Below are positions 17,169 through 28,269 of a DNA stretch of 64,000 bases, piece by piece. Made by a program: the position numbers and the translations under genes. Position 1 is the stretch's first letter; the number at the start of each line of letters is the position of its first letter. The stretch is taken from NCBI RefSeq assembly GCF_913775985.1, contig NZ_CAJYMB010000129.1, forward strand, positions 1 to 64,000. Reading direction: 5' to 3'. This DNA comes from an uncultured Pluralibacter sp. GTDB lineage: Bacteria; Pseudomonadota; Gammaproteobacteria; Enterobacterales; Enterobacteriaceae. The notes below the pieces were generated by a model. It did not search any database, was not told the origin of the DNA, and saw nothing but the letters and a program-made list of their open reading frames with translations.

Positions 17169-18902
17169 GTGCCACAATTTCGCCAGCTATGTTGGGCCAG
17201 CCTGGTGCTGGTAAGCGGTGTCGCCGGAGCGGCGAACATTCGATTACAGGTTGACGGGCTCACGGGCGAGCTGCAAAAAAACGTCCGCGCTCAGCTATCC
17301 ACCATTGCCAATGATGAAGTTACGCCGGATCGCCGCTTTCAGGCGCGCGTTGATGACGCTATCCGCGAAGGGCTCAAGGCGCTGGGATATTATGAACCGA
17401 CCATTACCTTTGAGCTAAAACCCCCGCCGCAGAAGGGAAGACAGGTGCTGCTGGCGCACGTCACGCCCGGTGAGCCGGTACGCATCGGCGGCACCGACGT
17501 GATTTTTCGCGGCGGCGCGCGCAGCGACCGCGACTACCTCGATCTGCTCCAGAAGCGGCCGAAAATCGGCACCATCCTCAATCACGGCGACTACGACGGA
17601 TTCAAAAAGGATCTGACCAGCGTGGCGCTGCGCAAAGGCTATTTCGATAGCGAGTTCAAGAAAAGCCAGCTGGGCGTGGCCCTCGACCGGCATCAGGCTT
17701 TCTGGGATATCGACTACGACAGCGGTCAGCGCTACCGCTTCGGCACGGTAACCTTTGAAGGTTCCCAGATTCAGGAGCGCTACCTGCAAAATCTGGTGCC
17801 GTTTAAAGAGGGCGACTACTACTCGTCGGCAGATCTCGGCGAACTCAACCGCCGCCTGTCCGCCACCGGCTGGTTTAACTCGGTGGTGGTGGCGCCGGAG
17901 TTTGATAAGGCGCGGCAGACCAAAGTGCTGCCGCTGCACGGCGTGATGTCGCCGCGTACGGAAAACACTATCGAAACCGGGATAGGCTACTCCACGGACG
18001 TCGGCCCGCGGGTGAAAACCACCTGGAAAAAACCGTGGATGAACTCCTACGGCCACAGCCTGACCACCAACCTCAGCCTTTCCAGCCCCGAGCAGCAGCT
18101 CGATTTTAGCTATAAAATGCCGCTGCTGAAAAACCCGCTGGAGCAGTATTACCTGGTGCAGGGCGGCTTTAAGCGCACCGATCTCAACGATACCGAATCG
18201 GACTCCACCACGCTTGCGCTCTCGCGCTACTGGGATCTCTCCAGCGGCTGGCAGCGCGCCATTAATCTGCGCTGGAGCCTTGACCACTTTACCCAGGGTG
18301 AAGTGACGGACACCACGATGCTGCTCTATCCGGGCGTTATGGTCAGCCGCACCCGCTCCCGGGGCGGGCTGATGCCGACCTGGGGCGACTCGCAGCGCTA
18401 CTCCGTGGACTACTCCAACACCGGCTGGGGATCCGATATCGACTTCCTGGTGCTGCAGGCGCAGAACGCCTGGATCCGCACCCTGTGGGACAAGCACCGC
18501 TTCGTGATGCGCGGTAACCTCGGCTGGATAGAAACCAACGACTTCCAGAAAGTGCCGCCGGACCTGCGTTTCTTCGCCGGGGGCGACCGCAGCGTGCGCG
18601 GCTATGACTATAAATCTATCTCGCCAAAAGACAGCGAAGGCAAGCTGCGCGGTGCATCGAAGCTGGCGACAGGCTCGCTGGAATATCAGTACAACGTCAC
18701 CGGCAAGTGGTGGGGCGCGGTATTTATCGACAGCGGCGAGGCAGTTAACGACATCAAGAAGAGCGACTTCAAAACCGGTACCGGCGTCGGCGTGCGCTGG
18801 CAGTCGCCGGTGGGGCCGATCAAGTTCGATATCGCCACGCCTATCGGCGATAAAGACAAGCACGGGATAGAGTTCTATATCGGTCTGGGGCCTGAATTAT
18901 GA
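17169..18902 (+). CDS. tamA: Translocation and assembly module outer-membrane protein TamA
   Basis: Omp85-family outer-membrane barrel that works with TamB in assembling outer-membrane proteins and in envelope lipid homeostasis. The GTG start at 17,169 follows GGGAGATAA and gives 577 residues, the E. coli length. Parts: signal peptide ending GVAGA before ANIRLQ, three POTRA domains to about 265, then a 16-strand barrel ending FYIGLGPEL. The barrel motif [15 protein letters not shown] carries the conserved lid-loop RGY element. It overlaps tamB by four bases (ATGA), so the two are translationally coupled. Confidence 0.96.
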   Translation: MPQFRQLCWASLVLVSGVAGAANIRLQVDGLTGELQKNVRAQLSTIANDEVTPDRRFQARVDDAIREGLKALGYYEPTITFELKPPPQKGRQVLLAHVTPGEPVRIGGTDVIFRGGARSDRDYLDLLQKRPKIGTILNHGDYDGFKKDLTSVALRKGYFDSEFKKSQLGVALDRHQAFWDIDYDSGQRYRFGTVTFEGSQIQERYLQNLVPFKEGDYYSSADLGELNRRLSATGWFNSVVVAPEFDKARQTKVLPLHGVMSPRTENTIETGIGYSTDVGPRVKTTWKKPWMNSYGHSLTTNLSLSSPEQQLDFSYKMPLLKNPLEQYYLVQGGFKRTDLNDTESDSTTLALSRYWDLSSGWQRAINLRWSLDHFTQGEVTDTTMLLYPGVMVSRTRSRGGLMPTWGDSQRYSVDYSNTGWGSDIDFLVLQAQNAWIRTLWDKHRFVMRGNLGWIETNDFQKVPPDLRFFAGGDRSVRGYDYKSISPKDSEGKLRGASKLATGSLEYQYNVTGKWWGAVFIDSGEAVNDIKKSDFKTGTGVGVRWQSPVGPIKFDIATPIGDKDKHGIEFYIGLGPEL

Positions 18903-21900
18903 GTTTATGGAAAAAGATAAGCCTCGGCGTGCTGATTTTCGTGGTTCTGCTGCTGGGGAGCGTGGCGTTTCTGGTGGGCACCACTACCGGTCTCCATCTG
19001 GTATTCAAAGCGGCGAACCGCTGGGTGCCGGGGCTCTCTATTGAGCAGGTTACCGGCGGCTGGCGCGACCTGACTCTCAGGAATCTGCGTTATGAGCAGC
19101 CCGGCGTGGCGGTACAGGCCGGGCAGTTTCATCTGGCGGTCAATACCGGCTGCCTGTGGCACAGCAGCCTGTGCGTCAACGATCTCTCGCTGAGCGACGT
19201 TAATGTGGCCATCGACAGCAAGAAGATGCCGCCGTCGGAGCCGGTGGAAGAGGAAGATAGCGGTCCACTGAATCTCTCCACGCCGTATCCCATTACCCTG
19301 AGCCGGGTGGCGGTGAGCAAGGTGAACGTCAAAATTGACGACACGGCCATCTCGCTGATGGACTTTACCTCCGGCCTGAACTGGAAAGAGAAAGATCTCA
19401 CCCTGACGCCAACCGAGCTGAAGGGGCTGCTGATTGCCCTGCCGAAAGCGGCCAAAGTGGCGCAGGAGCAGGTGATCGAACCTAAAGTGGACAAGCCGCA
19501 GCCGGACGAAAAGCCGCTCGGTGAAACCATGAAGGCGCTGTTCGACAAGCCGCTGCTGCCGGAAATGGAAAACGTCAGCCTGCCGCTGAACCTCAATATT
19601 CAGTCGTTTCGCGGCGAGCAGCTCCGGATGACCGGCGATACCGATCTCACCGTTTACCAGCTGCTGCTTAAAGTCAGCAGCAGCAGCGGCCATATGTCCC
19701 TTGATACGCTGGATGTGAACACCAGCCAGGGCACGGTTAACGCCACGGGTAATGCGAAGCTGCAGGATAGCTGGCCGGTGGATTTAACCCTCAACAGCAC
19801 CCTCAATATCGACCCGGTGAAGGGCGAGAAGATCAAGATGAAAATCGGCGGCGAGCTGCGCAAGCAGCTTGAGGTCGGCATTAATCTCTCCGGGCAGGTA
19901 GACGCCAGCCTGCGCGCGCAGGCCAGACTTGCAGAAGCCGGACTGCCGTTCAATATGGAGCTGCAGAGCAAGCTGCTGTACTGGCCGTTTACCGGCGCGC
20001 GCCAGTTCCAGGCGGATAACCTGGCGCTGAAGCTCGGCGGCAAAGCCACCGACTATACCCTGTCGTTTAAAACCGCGGTGAAGGGCCAGGATGTGCCTCC
20101 CGCCAGCATCGCGCTGGATGCGAAAGGCACCGAGCAGCAGATCAATATCGATAAGCTTTCCGTTGCCGCGCTGGAGGGTAAAACCGAGCTGAAGGCGCTG
20201 GTGGACTGGCAGAAGGCGATCAGCTGGCGCGGCGAACTCTCTCTCAACGGCATCAACACCGCTAAAGAAGTCCCGGACTGGCCGTCAAAGCTGAACGGCA
20301 TCGTGAAAACCCGCGGCAGCCTGTACGGCGGCAGCTGGCAGATGGAAGTCCCGGAGCTGAAAATTACCGGCAACGTTAAGCAGAACAAAGTTGACGTTGA
20401 CGGCAAGCTGGCGGGCAACAGCTACATGCAGTGGAAAATCCCCGGCCTGCACCTGGCGCTGGGCAACAACACCGCGGATGTTAAAGGCGAGCTTGGGGTT
20501 AAAGATCTCAATCTGGACGCCACGATTAACGCGCCGGGACTCGACAACGCGCTTCCGGGCCTGGGCGGCACCGCAAAAGGGCTGGTGAAGGTGCGCGGCA
20601 CCATCGACGCGCCGCAGCTTCTGGCGGACATCACTGCCCGCGGCTTGCGCTGGCAGGCGCTGAGCGTGGCGGACGTTAGCGTGAAAGGCGACGTTAAATC
20701 TGCCGAGCAGATCAGCGGCAGCCTGGACGTGAAGGTCAATGGCATTACCCAGCCGGACGTGAATATCCGCCAGGTGCTGCTTAACGCCAAAGGCAGCGAG
20801 AAAGATCACCGCCTGACGCTTCGGGTGCAGGGCGAGCCGGTCTCCGGCCAGCTGGATCTGGCGGGCAGCTTCGATCGCCAGGCGCAGCGCTGGAAGGGTT
20901 CCCTGAGCAACACCCGCTTCCAGACGCCGGTCGGGCCGCTGGCGCTGAGCCAGGCCATCGCGCTGGACTACCGCAACCAGGAGCAGAAAATAAGCATTGG
21001 CCCGCACTGCTGGGTCAACCCGAACGCCGAACTGTGCGTGCCGCAGACCATTGACGCCGGGGCCAGCGGCCGCGCGCAGATCAATCTCAAGCGCTTCGAT
21101 CTGGCGATGCTTAAGCCGTTTATGCCGAAAGAGACGCAGGCCAGCGGCGTATTCAGCGGCAATGCGGACGTCAGCTGGGATACCACGAAGCCCGGCCTGC
21201 CCCAGGGGAAAGTGGCGCTCTCAGGGCGCAGCGTGAAAGTGACTCAGGTAGTCAACAACGCCGCGCTGCCGGTGGCATTTGATACGCTGAACGTTAATGC
21301 GGATCTGCACGACAACCGCGCCCAGCTCGGCTGGCTAATTCGCCTGACCAATAACGGCCAGCTGGATGGCAAGATTGATATCGCAGATCCGCAGGGGCGG
21401 CGTAATCTTGCGGGCAACGTCAACGTGCACAATTTCTCGCTGGCCATGATCAATCCCATTTTCGATCGCGGCGAAAAAGCAGCGGGCAAGCTCAACGCCA
21501 ACCTGCGGCTCGGCGGCAACGTGCAGGCGCCGCAGCTGTTTGGCCAGCTGCAGCTGACGGATCTGGATATGGACGGCAACTTTATGCCGTTCGATATGCA
21601 GCCCAGCCGCATCGGCATGAGCTTTAACGGCACGCGCTCAACCCTGAGCGGCCTGATAGCCACGAAGCAGGGGCAGATCAACCTCAGCGGCAACGCCGAC
21701 TGGTCGCAGATCGACAACTGGCGGGCCGAAGTGGCGGCGAAGGGCAGCAAGGTGCGCATTACTGTGCCGCCGATGGTGCGCCTCGACGTCTCCCCTGACG
21801 TGGTGTTTACCGCGACCCCGAGCCTGTTTACCCTCGACGGCAACGTGGACGTGCCCTGGGCGCGCATCGTGGTGCACGACGTGCCGGAGAGCGCGGTTGG

Positions 21901-22675
21901 CGTTTCCAGCGACGAAGTGATGCTCAACAACGATCTGCAGCCTGAAAAAGCGCAGACCGCGTCGATCCCAATCAACAGCAACCTGAATATCCATCTCGGC
22001 AATAACGTGCGCCTGAGCGCGTTCGGTCTTAAAGCACGCCTCGACGGCGATCTGAAAGTAGCCCAGGATAAGCAGGGGCTCGGCCTCAACGGCCAGATCA
22101 ATATTCCGGACGGGCGCTTCCACGCGTACGGACAGGATCTGATCGTCCGTAAAGGCATCCTGCTGTTCTCCGGCCCGCCGGACCAGCCGAACCTGAACAT
22201 TGAGGCAATTCGTAATCCGGACGCGACGCAAAACGACGTTATTGCGGGTATTCGGGTCACGGGCTCGGCCGATCAGCCGAAGGCGGAGATCTTCTCCGAT
22301 CCGGCCATGTCCCAGCAGGAAGCGCTCTCTTACCTGCTGCGCGGCCAGGGGCTGGACAGCGAACAGAGCGACAGCGCGGCGATGACGTCGGCCCTGGTGG
22401 GTTTAGGGGTTGCGCAGAGTGGTCAGGTTATGGGTAAAATCGGCGAGACTTTCGGCGTCAGCAATTTAGCGCTGGATACGGCGGGAGTCGGTGACTCTTC
22501 CCAGGTGGTGGTCAGCGGTTATATCATGCCTGGACTGCAGGTGAAGTACGGCGTGGGGATTTTCGATTCTCTGGCAACCCTTACGCTACGCTATCGCCTG
22601 ATGCCTAAGCTATATCTGGAAGCGGTGTCTGGCATAGACCAGGCGCTCGATCTGCTCTATCAGTTTGAGTTTTAG
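18899..22675 (+). CDS. tamB: Translocation and assembly module inner-membrane protein TamB
   Basis: Very large AsmA-like protein of 1,258 residues (E. coli 1,259). It is anchored by one N-terminal membrane helix (about 7-28) and spans the periplasm as a long beta-taco groove to reach TamA; it is implicated in phospholipid transport and in outer-membrane protein assembly. The C-terminal DUF490/TamB domain (from about 900) includes [20 protein letters not shown] and ends in the barrel-like LDLLYQFEF. It sits in a tamA-tamB-ytfP operon with overlapping or near-overlapping genes. Confidence 0.96.
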   Translation: MSLWKKISLGVLIFVVLLLGSVAFLVGTTTGLHLVFKAANRWVPGLSIEQVTGGWRDLTLRNLRYEQPGVAVQAGQFHLAVNTGCLWHSSLCVNDLSLSDVNVAIDSKKMPPSEPVEEEDSGPLNLSTPYPITLSRVAVSKVNVKIDDTAISLMDFTSGLNWKEKDLTLTPTELKGLLIALPKAAKVAQEQVIEPKVDKPQPDEKPLGETMKALFDKPLLPEMENVSLPLNLNIQSFRGEQLRMTGDTDLTVYQLLLKVSSSSGHMSLDTLDVNTSQGTVNATGNAKLQDSWPVDLTLNSTLNIDPVKGEKIKMKIGGELRKQLEVGINLSGQVDASLRAQARLAEAGLPFNMELQSKLLYWPFTGARQFQADNLALKLGGKATDYTLSFKTAVKGQDVPPASIALDAKGTEQQINIDKLSVAALEGKTELKALVDWQKAISWRGELSLNGINTAKEVPDWPSKLNGIVKTRGSLYGGSWQMEVPELKITGNVKQNKVDVDGKLAGNSYMQWKIPGLHLALGNNTADVKGELGVKDLNLDATINAPGLDNALPGLGGTAKGLVKVRGTIDAPQLLADITARGLRWQALSVADVSVKGDVKSAEQISGSLDVKVNGITQPDVNIRQVLLNAKGSEKDHRLTLRVQGEPVSGQLDLAGSFDRQAQRWKGSLSNTRFQTPVGPLALSQAIALDYRNQEQKISIGPHCWVNPNAELCVPQTIDAGASGRAQINLKRFDLAMLKPFMPKETQASGVFSGNADVSWDTTKPGLPQGKVALSGRSVKVTQVVNNAALPVAFDTLNVNADLHDNRAQLGWLIRLTNNGQLDGKIDIADPQGRRNLAGNVNVHNFSLAMINPIFDRGEKAAGKLNANLRLGGNVQAPQLFGQLQLTDLDMDGNFMPFDMQPSRIGMSFNGTRSTLSGLIATKQGQINLSGNADWSQIDNWRAEVAAKGSKVRITVPPMVRLDVSPDVVFTATPSLFTLDGNVDVPWARIVVHDVPESAVGVSSDEVMLNNDLQPEKAQTASIPINSNLNIHLGNNVRLSAFGLKARLDGDLKVAQDKQGLGLNGQINIPDGRFHAYGQDLIVRKGILLFSGPPDQPNLNIEAIRNPDATQNDVIAGIRVTGSADQPKAEIFSDPAMSQQEALSYLLRGQGLDSEQSDSAAMTSALVGLGVAQSGQVMGKIGETFGVSNLALDTAGVGDSSQVVVSGYIMPGLQVKYGVGIFDSLATLTLRYRLMPKLYLEAVSGIDQALDLLYQFEF

Positions 22676-22677
22676 CA

Positions 22678-23022
22678 ATGCGAATATTTGTTTACGGCAG
22701 TTTACGACGCAAACAAGGCAACAGCCACTGGATGACCAACGCCCAGTGGCTGGGCGATTACAGCGTGGAAAACTATCAGCTCTACAGCCTGGGCCACTAT
22801 CCAGGCGCGGTGCCCGGCGAAGGCACAGTAGCAGGTGAAGTTTACCGAATCGACGCTTCGACGCTGGCCGAGCTTGATGCGCTACGTACAAAGGGCGGCG
22901 AGTATGCGCGCCATCTGATTCAGACGCCGTACGGCAGCGCGTGGATGTATGTCTATCAGCGCCCGGTTGAATCGCGCAAGCGAATCGACAGCGGGAACTG
23001 GCTCGACAGAGATCTGTTCTGA
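22678..23022 (+). CDS. ytfP: Gamma-glutamylcyclotransferase-like protein YtfP
   Basis: 114-residue protein (E. coli 113) of the GGCT/BtrG fold. The N-terminus MRIFVYGSLRRKQGNSHWM contains the YGSL substrate-binding loop, and LDALRTKGGEYARH supplies the conserved acidic region. It is possibly involved in cleaving gamma-glutamyl amines, but the physiological reaction is not established. It starts two bases after tamB. In K-12 the ytfQ sugar transporter follows; here the next gene is ubiK, marking a rearrangement. Confidence 0.92.
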   Translation: MRIFVYGSLRRKQGNSHWMTNAQWLGDYSVENYQLYSLGHYPGAVPGEGTVAGEVYRIDASTLAELDALRTKGGEYARHLIQTPYGSAWMYVYQRPVESRKRIDSGNWLDRDLF

Positions 23023-23028
23023 AATGCA

Positions 23029-23060
23029 AAACGCCAGCCCTCGGGCTGGCGTTTGTTTTT
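23029..23060 (+). terminator. Terminator of the tamAB-ytfP operon
   Basis: An 11-bp stem (AAACGCCAGCC, loop CTCG) is followed by GTTTTT, seven bases after the ytfP stop. A classical intrinsic terminator on the plus strand. Confidence 0.88.
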
Positions 23061-23074
23061 GCGTCTGGCGCGGA

Positions 23075-23362
23075 TTACGGCTGTTCGTCAACCGGCGGAA
23101 TGGCCGGCGCGGGGGCGACAGCAGATTTGGCTTCCAGATCGCTGATGCGCTGCTCCAGCAGCGCCAGTTTTTCGCGGGTGCGCAGCAGCACCTGCGTCTG
23201 GACGTCAAACTCTTCGCGGCTGACCAGATCCAGCCGGGTCAGCTGAGACTGCAGCACCTGGCGTACTTTCTTTTCAACGTCGTCGCCAAGATCGCGCAGC
23301 CCTTTAGGCATCGATTCGTGAACCTGGCGCGCAATCTGCTCAATTTTTTTCGCGTCAATCAT
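23075..23362 (-). CDS. ubiK: Ubiquinone biosynthesis accessory factor UbiK
   Basis: Small coiled-coil protein (BMFP family, formerly YqiC) of 95 residues that binds UbiJ and supports the soluble ubiquinone-synthesis complex under aerobic conditions. The N-terminal amphipathic helix ([18 protein letters not shown]) is followed by a coiled coil (about residues 50-80, [22 protein letters not shown]) and an Ala/Pro-rich tail. It is divergent from ribB as in E. coli; on its other side lies the ytfP junction. Confidence 0.94.
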   Translation of the reverse strand: MIDAKKIEQIARQVHESMPKGLRDLGDDVEKKVRQVLQSQLTRLDLVSREEFDVQTQVLLRTREKLALLEQRISDLEAKSAVAPAPAIPPVDEQP

Positions 23363-23513
23363 TTCCGTTTTCCTGATTTATCGTGGTTATCGCTCATTGT
23401 AGCTTTTCTGGCGCCGTCTACATACTCAAAATCGGCAATGCCCCCTTAGCCAAAAATGTGTGAAGCTTATCCATTGCCGGAGATAATCAATAGCGTTATA
23501 GTTATCTCGCTTA

Positions 23514-23660
23514 TTCTCAGGGCGGGGCGAAATTCCCCACCGGCGGTAAATCAACTCAGCGTTGAAAGCCCGCGAGCGCTTTGGGTCACCACCCAAAGGT
23601 CAGCAGATCCGGTGTAATTCCGGGGCCGACGGTTAGAGTCCGGATGGGAGAGAGTAACGA
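23514..23660 (+). ncRNA. FMN riboswitch (RFN element) of ribB
   Basis: The conserved RFN landmarks are present in order: TCAGGGCGGGGCGAAATTCC, CCCCACCGGCGGTAA, GAAAGCCCGCGAGCG, GGTCAGCAGATCCGGTG, TTCCGGGGCCGACGG and the closing AGTCCGGATGGGAGAGAGT. It precedes ribB by about 100 bases. When FMN binds, ribB expression falls. In E. coli the same leader is also seen as the RNA SroG. The rest of the 23,363-23,760 gap is the divergent ubiK/ribB promoter area. Confidence 0.96.
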
Positions 23661-23760
23661 ACTACGGGCTGAGCCCGCTCGCGTTATTTTTAAGCCGCTG
23701 GTCGGCACTCCTAAGACTGCCCTGATTCTGGTAACCATAATTTTAATGAGGTCTTTTACC

Positions 23761-24414
23761 ATGAATCAGACGCTACTTTCCTCTTTGGGTACTCCGTTTG
23801 AACGTGTAGAAAATGCGCTGTCCGCGCTGCGCGAAGGTCGCGGCGTGATGGTGCTTGATGACGAAAATCGCGAAAATGAAGGCGACATGATCTTTGCCGC
23901 TGAAAAAATGACCGTTGAGCAGATGGCGCTGACTATCCGCCACGGCAGCGGTATCGTCTGCCTGTGCATCACCGAAGATCGCCGCAAGCAGCTGGATCTG
24001 CCGATGATGGTGGAAAACAACACCAGCGCCTTCGGTACCGGCTTTACGGTGACGATTGAAGCGGCGAAAGGTGTCACCACCGGCGTTTCTGCCGCTGACC
24101 GCCTGACCACCGTGCGCGCTGCTATTGCTGACAACGCTAAACCTTCAGACTTGCATCGCCCGGGGCACGTTTTCCCGCTGCGCGCGCAGGCCGGTGGCGT
24201 ACTGACCCGCGGCGGCCACACTGAAGCGACTATCGATCTGGTGACGCTGGCAGGTTTCAAATCCGCCGGCGTACTGTGCGAACTGACCAACGATGACGGC
24301 ACCATGGCCCGCGCGCCAGCGTGCATCAAGTTCGCTGCCGAGCACAACATGCCGGTGGTAACCATCGAAGATCTGGTGCAGTATCGCCAGGAGCACGAGC
24401 GCAAAGCCAGCTAA
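23761..24414 (+). CDS. ribB: 3,4-dihydroxy-2-butanone 4-phosphate synthase RibB
   Basis: Converts ribulose 5-phosphate to 3,4-dihydroxy-2-butanone 4-phosphate plus formate, supplying the four-carbon unit of riboflavin. It has 217 residues, the E. coli length. The acidic metal-binding loop [16 protein letters not shown] and the catalytic [11 protein letters not shown] / [11 protein letters not shown] segments are intact. I chose the ATG at 23,761, which follows TGAGGT; an upstream start at 23,581 lies inside the riboswitch. Expression should depend on the FMN riboswitch. Confidence 0.97.
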   Translation: MNQTLLSSLGTPFERVENALSALREGRGVMVLDDENRENEGDMIFAAEKMTVEQMALTIRHGSGIVCLCITEDRRKQLDLPMMVENNTSAFGTGFTVTIEAAKGVTTGVSAADRLTTVRAAIADNAKPSDLHRPGHVFPLRAQAGGVLTRGGHTEATIDLVTLAGFKSAGVLCELTNDDGTMARAPACIKFAAEHNMPVVTIEDLVQYRQEHERKAS

Positions 24415-24438
24415 CGGCGCCAGCGCGAAGATAACCAG

Positions 24439-24464
24439 CGCCGGGCATTATGTCCCGGCGTTTT
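24439..24464. terminator. Terminator between ribB and zupT
   Basis: A 7-bp GC stem (CGCCGGG / CCCGGCG, eight-base loop) is followed by TTTT on the plus strand, serving ribB. It could also affect the convergent zupT transcript. Confidence 0.75.
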
Positions 24465-24465
24465 G

Positions 24466-25227
24466 CTATGCGAAATCCATCGCCTGCAGCACCACCAGAC
24501 TTAATCCCATCACCGACATACCGCATAATACGCCGTAGCTTGGATTGCTGTCAGGATCGATGGCTCTGGCCTGTGGCATCAGCTCGTCAACTGACAGCGC
24601 GACCATAATCCCCGCCACTGCCGCCATAATTGCCGCCATCAGCACCGGTGAGATCAGCGAGCCGAGGATAAGCCACGCCAGCACGCCGCCAAGAATTTCC
24701 GCACAGCCGGAGATGCCCGCCCAGAAAAGCGCTTTACGCTTCGATCCCGTTGCGGCGTACACTGGCCCGGCCACTGCCAGCCCTTCGGGTATATTGTGCA
24801 GCGCCACGGCCAGCGCAATGCCCAGCCCCAGCTCGATGTTGCTGCTGGCGGTGACGTAGGTGGCAATGCCTTCGGGGAAATTGTGCAGGCTGATACCGAG
24901 GGTGAGCAGAATCGCGGTGCGGCGAAGGTTGCGCGGCGAGGCGGAAGGTAAATCGTGGGGATGCGCGTGGGGCAGCAGCCTGTCGAGCGCGAAATAGCCC
25001 ATCAGTCCCGCGACAAACATACCGTAGCCGAGCACCGGTGACATGCCCGGGGCATCCAGCGCCGCCGGCAGCATCTCCATCAGAGCGATAAGCAGCATGA
25101 TCCCGGCGGCAAAGCCGAGCGAAAATCCGAGCAGGCGGGGCGAGGGCCTCTGACCAATAATACCCAGAAAAGCCCCGATGAAGGTGGCGCCGCCCGCAAG
25201 CAGCGTCAGGAGCAGAGGTATCGACAT
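24466..25227 (-). CDS. zupT: Zinc/divalent metal transporter ZupT
   Basis: ZIP-family inner-membrane importer of zinc with wider specificity for iron, cobalt and manganese. It has 253 residues (E. coli 257) and eight hydrophobic segments. The binuclear metal site motifs [11 protein letters not shown] (helix 4) and [12 protein letters not shown] (helix 5) are intact, and a His cluster (HAHPHD) lies in the cytoplasmic loop. It is convergent with ribB and divergent from ygiD. Confidence 0.95.
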   Translation of the reverse strand: MSIPLLLTLLAGGATFIGAFLGIIGQRPSPRLLGFSLGFAAGIMLLIALMEMLPAALDAPGMSPVLGYGMFVAGLMGYFALDRLLPHAHPHDLPSASPRNLRRTAILLTLGISLHNFPEGIATYVTASSNIELGLGIALAVALHNIPEGLAVAGPVYAATGSKRKALFWAGISGCAEILGGVLAWLILGSLISPVLMAAIMAAVAGIMVALSVDELMPQARAIDPDSNPSYGVLCGMSVMGLSLVVLQAMDFA

Positions 25228-25431
25228 GCAGTCTCCATTGCGATGATGATTTTAACATTCCTGTCGGACTGCGGCGTTGCGCAGGCGACTCTTCAAGGGT
25301 AATGAGCGACACAGGTGAAAGCGAGAGGCCCGGTGACCATTTACCGGACCTTACATTCAAATTTACTGAAAATGTTTATCACGCTTATCTGCGTTTCATC
25401 GCGGCAAATCGGGTGTAGTGTTAATCAATCT

Positions 25432-25446
25432 GATTAGTCTGTTAAG
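25432..25446 (+). promoter_or_regulatory. Perfect dyad just before ygiD
   Basis: TAATCA and TGATTA flank a three-base centre, 9 bases upstream of the ygiD start and overlapping the region before its AGGA ribosome binding site. It could be a regulator site or a small hairpin; I know no matching box. Confidence 0.3.
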
Positions 25447-25455
25447 GATTTCGCC

Positions 25456-26247
25456 ATGTCTACCTCACGCATGCCCGCGCTTTTTATCGGCCACGGCAGC
25501 CCGATGAACGCGCTGGAAGATAATGTTTATACCCGCGCCTGGCGGCAGCTTGGCGATACGCTGCCGCGCCCTAAAGCGATTGTCGTGGTGTCCGCGCACT
25601 GGTATACGCGCGGCACGGGAGTGACGGCGATGGAAACCCCGAAAACGATCCACGATTTTGGCGGCTTTCCGCAGGCGCTGTATGACATGCACTATCCCGC
25701 ACCGGGATCCCCCGAGCTGGCCCGGCACCTGACCGAGCTGCTTGCCCCGGTTCCTGTTGCGCTGGATAAAGAGGCGTGGGGGTTCGATCACGGCTCCTGG
25801 GGCGTGCTGATCAAGATGTATCCCAATGCTGATATCCCGATGGTGCAGCTCAGCATCGACAGCACTAAGCCGCCTGCCTGGCACCTGGAAATGGGCCGCC
25901 GGCTTGCCAGCCTGCGCGATGAGGGCATTATGCTGGTTGCCAGCGGCAACGTGGTGCACAACCTGCGCACGGTGCGCTGGCACGGCGAGAAGACGCCCTA
26001 TCCATGGGCGGAGTCATTTAACAATTACGTGAAGGATAACCTGCGCTGGCAGGGTGACGATCTGCAGGCGCATCCGCTGGTCAATTATCTCGATCACGAA
26101 GGCGGTTCGCTGTCGAACCCAAGCGCAGAACATTTTTTGCCGCTGCTCTATACGCTCGGTACCTGGGATGGCAGCGAGCCCGTAACGATCCCGGTCGAGG
26201 GAATTGAAATGGGCAGTATCAGTATGCTGGCCGTGCAGGTCGGCTGA
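25456..26247 (+). CDS. ygiD: 4,5-DOPA-extradiol-type dioxygenase YgiD
   Basis: Member of the LigB superfamily of non-haem metal extradiol dioxygenases, 263 residues (E. coli about 262-271). Candidate metal ligands are visible in FIGHGSPMNALE (His near residue 13), VVSAHWYTRG, WGFDHGSWGVL and ASGNVVHNLRTV. E. coli YgiD opens the ring of L-DOPA in vitro; the natural substrate is unknown. It is transcribed alone and convergent with the tolC-ygiB-ygiC operon. Confidence 0.93.
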   Translation: MSTSRMPALFIGHGSPMNALEDNVYTRAWRQLGDTLPRPKAIVVVSAHWYTRGTGVTAMETPKTIHDFGGFPQALYDMHYPAPGSPELARHLTELLAPVPVALDKEAWGFDHGSWGVLIKMYPNADIPMVQLSIDSTKPPAWHLEMGRRLASLRDEGIMLVASGNVVHNLRTVRWHGEKTPYPWAESFNNYVKDNLRWQGDDLQAHPLVNYLDHEGGSLSNPSAEHFLPLLYTLGTWDGSEPVTIPVEGIEMGSISMLAVQVG

Positions 26248-26254
26248 TAAACAG

Positions 26255-26278
26255 CCCCTCTCCGCGACGGGAGAGGGG
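26255..26278. terminator. Hairpin between ygiD and ygiC
   Basis: A 9-bp stem, CCCCTCTCC with its complement, separates the convergent genes. No T-run is present on either side. Confidence 0.55.
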
Positions 26279-26283
26279 ACGCA

Positions 26284-27444
26284 TTACTCGACGAAAATGT
26301 GGGGATAGAAGCGTGACAGATCCTGAGTGATCAGCGCTCTGTCCTCGCGAATACCGATGCCGGCGGGCTTATCGTTAATCAGCCAACTGCCGATTAACGT
26401 GTAGCTGTCGCCAAATTTCGGCAGCTCGCAGAACTGCTGGACGATCATACCTTCTTCACCGTAGGGCCCTTCGACTTCTTCAAGCACCTTGCCGTTCTCA
26501 ATAATCGAGACGTTGGCGCCTTCCCGGGAGAAAATTGGCTTAACGACATATTTCGCCATCTGCGGGTGGTCATCTTCGGCGAAATACGCAGGCAGCAGGT
26601 TGGGATGGTCAGGGAACATTTCCCACAGCATCGGCAGCAGCGCCTTGTTGGAGATGATGCTTTTCCACGCCGGCTCCAGCCAGCGCACACCGGCATCCTC
26701 AAGCTTGGTGGAGAATACCTCCCGCAGCATAAACTCCCACGGATAGAGCTTGAACAGGTTGCTGATAACCTGATCCTGCAGGTCCGTAAACTGGCCCTTT
26801 TCACCGAGGCCAATATCCTCGATATACAGGAACTCGCTGGCAATACCCGTTTCGCTGGCGCAGTCCTGCAGATATTGTACGGTGCCGCGGTCTTCCTCGG
26901 TATCGCGACAGCAGGCAAAATGCAGCAGATTAAAGCCGCTGTGCTCTTTCAGTTCGGCAAAGCGCTCAATCAGCTTTTCCTGCAGGCTGTTGAACTGATC
27001 GCTGCCTGCCGGAAGTTTCCCGGCGTTAAGCTGATCTTCCAGCCAGATCCACTGAAAGAACGCCGCTTCATACAGCGAGGTTGGCGTATCGGCGTTATTC
27101 TCCAGCAGCTTGGGTTCGCCTTTACCATCCCACGCCAGATCGAGGCGTGAATAGAGGGAAGGCTGCTGGGTTTGCCACGACTGGCGCACGAAGCCCCAGG
27201 TGTGTTTCGGAATGCGAAACTTCGCCAGCAGCTCATCGCTGGCGACCACGCGCTCCACCACCTTGAGGCACATCTGGTGCAGCTCGGCGGTGACGTCTTC
27301 CAGCTTCTCAACCTGCTCAAGGGTAAGCTTGTAGTAGGCGTCTTCACACCAGTACGGCTCGCCGTACAGGGTATGAAAATTGAAGCCATACTCGGTGGCT
27401 TTTTCGCGCCAGTCCGGGCGCTCGACGACAGAGACTTTTTCCAT
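26284..27444 (-). CDS. ygiC: ATP-grasp protein YgiC, glutathionylspermidine synthetase-like
   Basis: 386-residue protein homologous to the C-terminal synthetase domain of Gss. Family stretches visible are [30 protein letters not shown] and [13 protein letters not shown], the last carrying the ATP-grasp lysine and phosphate loop. It probably forms an amide bond using ATP, but whether it makes glutathionylspermidine itself is not established. Last gene of the tolC-ygiB-ygiC operon; the gap to ygiB is five bases. A full-length gss is also in this window. Confidence 0.93.
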   Translation of the reverse strand: MEKVSVVERPDWREKATEYGFNFHTLYGEPYWCEDAYYKLTLEQVEKLEDVTAELHQMCLKVVERVVASDELLAKFRIPKHTWGFVRQSWQTQQPSLYSRLDLAWDGKGEPKLLENNADTPTSLYEAAFFQWIWLEDQLNAGKLPAGSDQFNSLQEKLIERFAELKEHSGFNLLHFACCRDTEEDRGTVQYLQDCASETGIASEFLYIEDIGLGEKGQFTDLQDQVISNLFKLYPWEFMLREVFSTKLEDAGVRWLEPAWKSIISNKALLPMLWEMFPDHPNLLPAYFAEDDHPQMAKYVVKPIFSREGANVSIIENGKVLEEVEGPYGEEGMIVQQFCELPKFGDSYTLIGSWLINDKPAGIGIREDRALITQDLSRFYPHIFVE

Positions 27445-27449
27445 TGCCG

Positions 27450-28109
27450 TCAGCCGCCCATTGAGCGATGCGAGGAGCCAGAAGCCGAGCTGCGCTGCAT
27501 GGCAGACTGCTTCGCCACGGACTCGCCAAAGCCGCCGCGGGTGACGGTGCTGGTGGTGGCCGGTTTAGGCGCCATCGCGGTTTTCGGTACCGTCATGGTA
27601 CGACCCGGCTGCGCGGTGCCGTAGCCTTTGCCCGCGGCATCAGTGTATTTACCGTAGGCCGGGCTGGCCGGGTTTTTCGAGCTGAACAGCGGCTGCTGCT
27701 GGAAGCCCGCGCCGCCGCCCATCAGGCGACCCATCATGTACCCGGCCATCAGCGGCATCCAGAAGCTGCCCCCGCTGTGGTTTTCAGCCGACATGCCTGC
27801 CTGTGCCGGTGCCTGCTGGCACTGGCCTTCGCCGAACTCGGCGATACAGTCTTCGCGGCTGGCGTATTTCGGTGCGGTTTTTTCGGCTTCCTTCAGGGCG
27901 TTATTGTAGGACGCGGTACATTCCGCGCTCTTGCCGGGATTGGCGGCGGAGCAGTCGTCGGCGTTTTGATACAGCGAAACCGTCTCGTCGCTCTTTTCAC
28001 AGCCTGCCAGCATAAAGACGGCGGTGATAGCCAGCGCGACAGGCGTTAAGTGGCGTGCGCCCCAGTTCTTGCGAAATGCGGCGTGATTAATTGTTTTTGT
28101 CCGTTTCAT
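27450..28109 (-). CDS. ygiB: DUF1190 lipoprotein YgiB
   Basis: 219-residue predicted lipoprotein (E. coli 223) of the DUF1190 family. The signal segment [13 protein letters not shown] carries the lipobox LAGC, followed by EKSD. The mature part has Cys residues in DDCSAAN, AECTAS, EDCIAEF and GQCQQ, then Gly/Met-rich and Ser/Gly-rich low-complexity stretches. Function unknown; co-transcription with tolC points to an envelope role. I chose the ATG at 28,109, where similarity to E. coli starts; an upstream frame to 28,403 is out-of-gene sequence overlapping tolC. Confidence 0.92.
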   Translation of the reverse strand: MKRTKTINHAAFRKNWGARHLTPVALAITAVFMLAGCEKSDETVSLYQNADDCSAANPGKSAECTASYNNALKEAEKTAPKYASREDCIAEFGEGQCQQAPAQAGMSAENHSGGSFWMPLMAGYMMGRLMGGGAGFQQQPLFSSKNPASPAYGKYTDAAGKGYGTAQPGRTMTVPKTAMAPKPATTSTVTRGGFGESVAKQSAMQRSSASGSSHRSMGG

Positions 28110-28236
28110 AATGTTCTTCCTGGACCCAGTGGTAGCGCTCAGGATAGTGGATGAGTGGTTGAAATTGAAGCGAAGGAGGGAGATAAGCGGTGGATCTTTA
28201 CGTTGTCTTACGTTGATAGCGCAGAAGTGTGAAACG

Positions 28237-28262
28237 GGCCCGGAAGCAGATGCCGCCGGGCC
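28237..28262 (-). terminator. Intercistronic hairpin between tolC and ygiB
   Basis: A 7-bp GC stem (GGCCCGG / CCGGGCC, 12-base loop) lies eight bases after the tolC stop. It lacks a T-run and may be a partial terminator or processing site that lets ygiBC be made at lower level than tolC. Confidence 0.5.
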
Positions 28263-28269
28263 TGCAACA

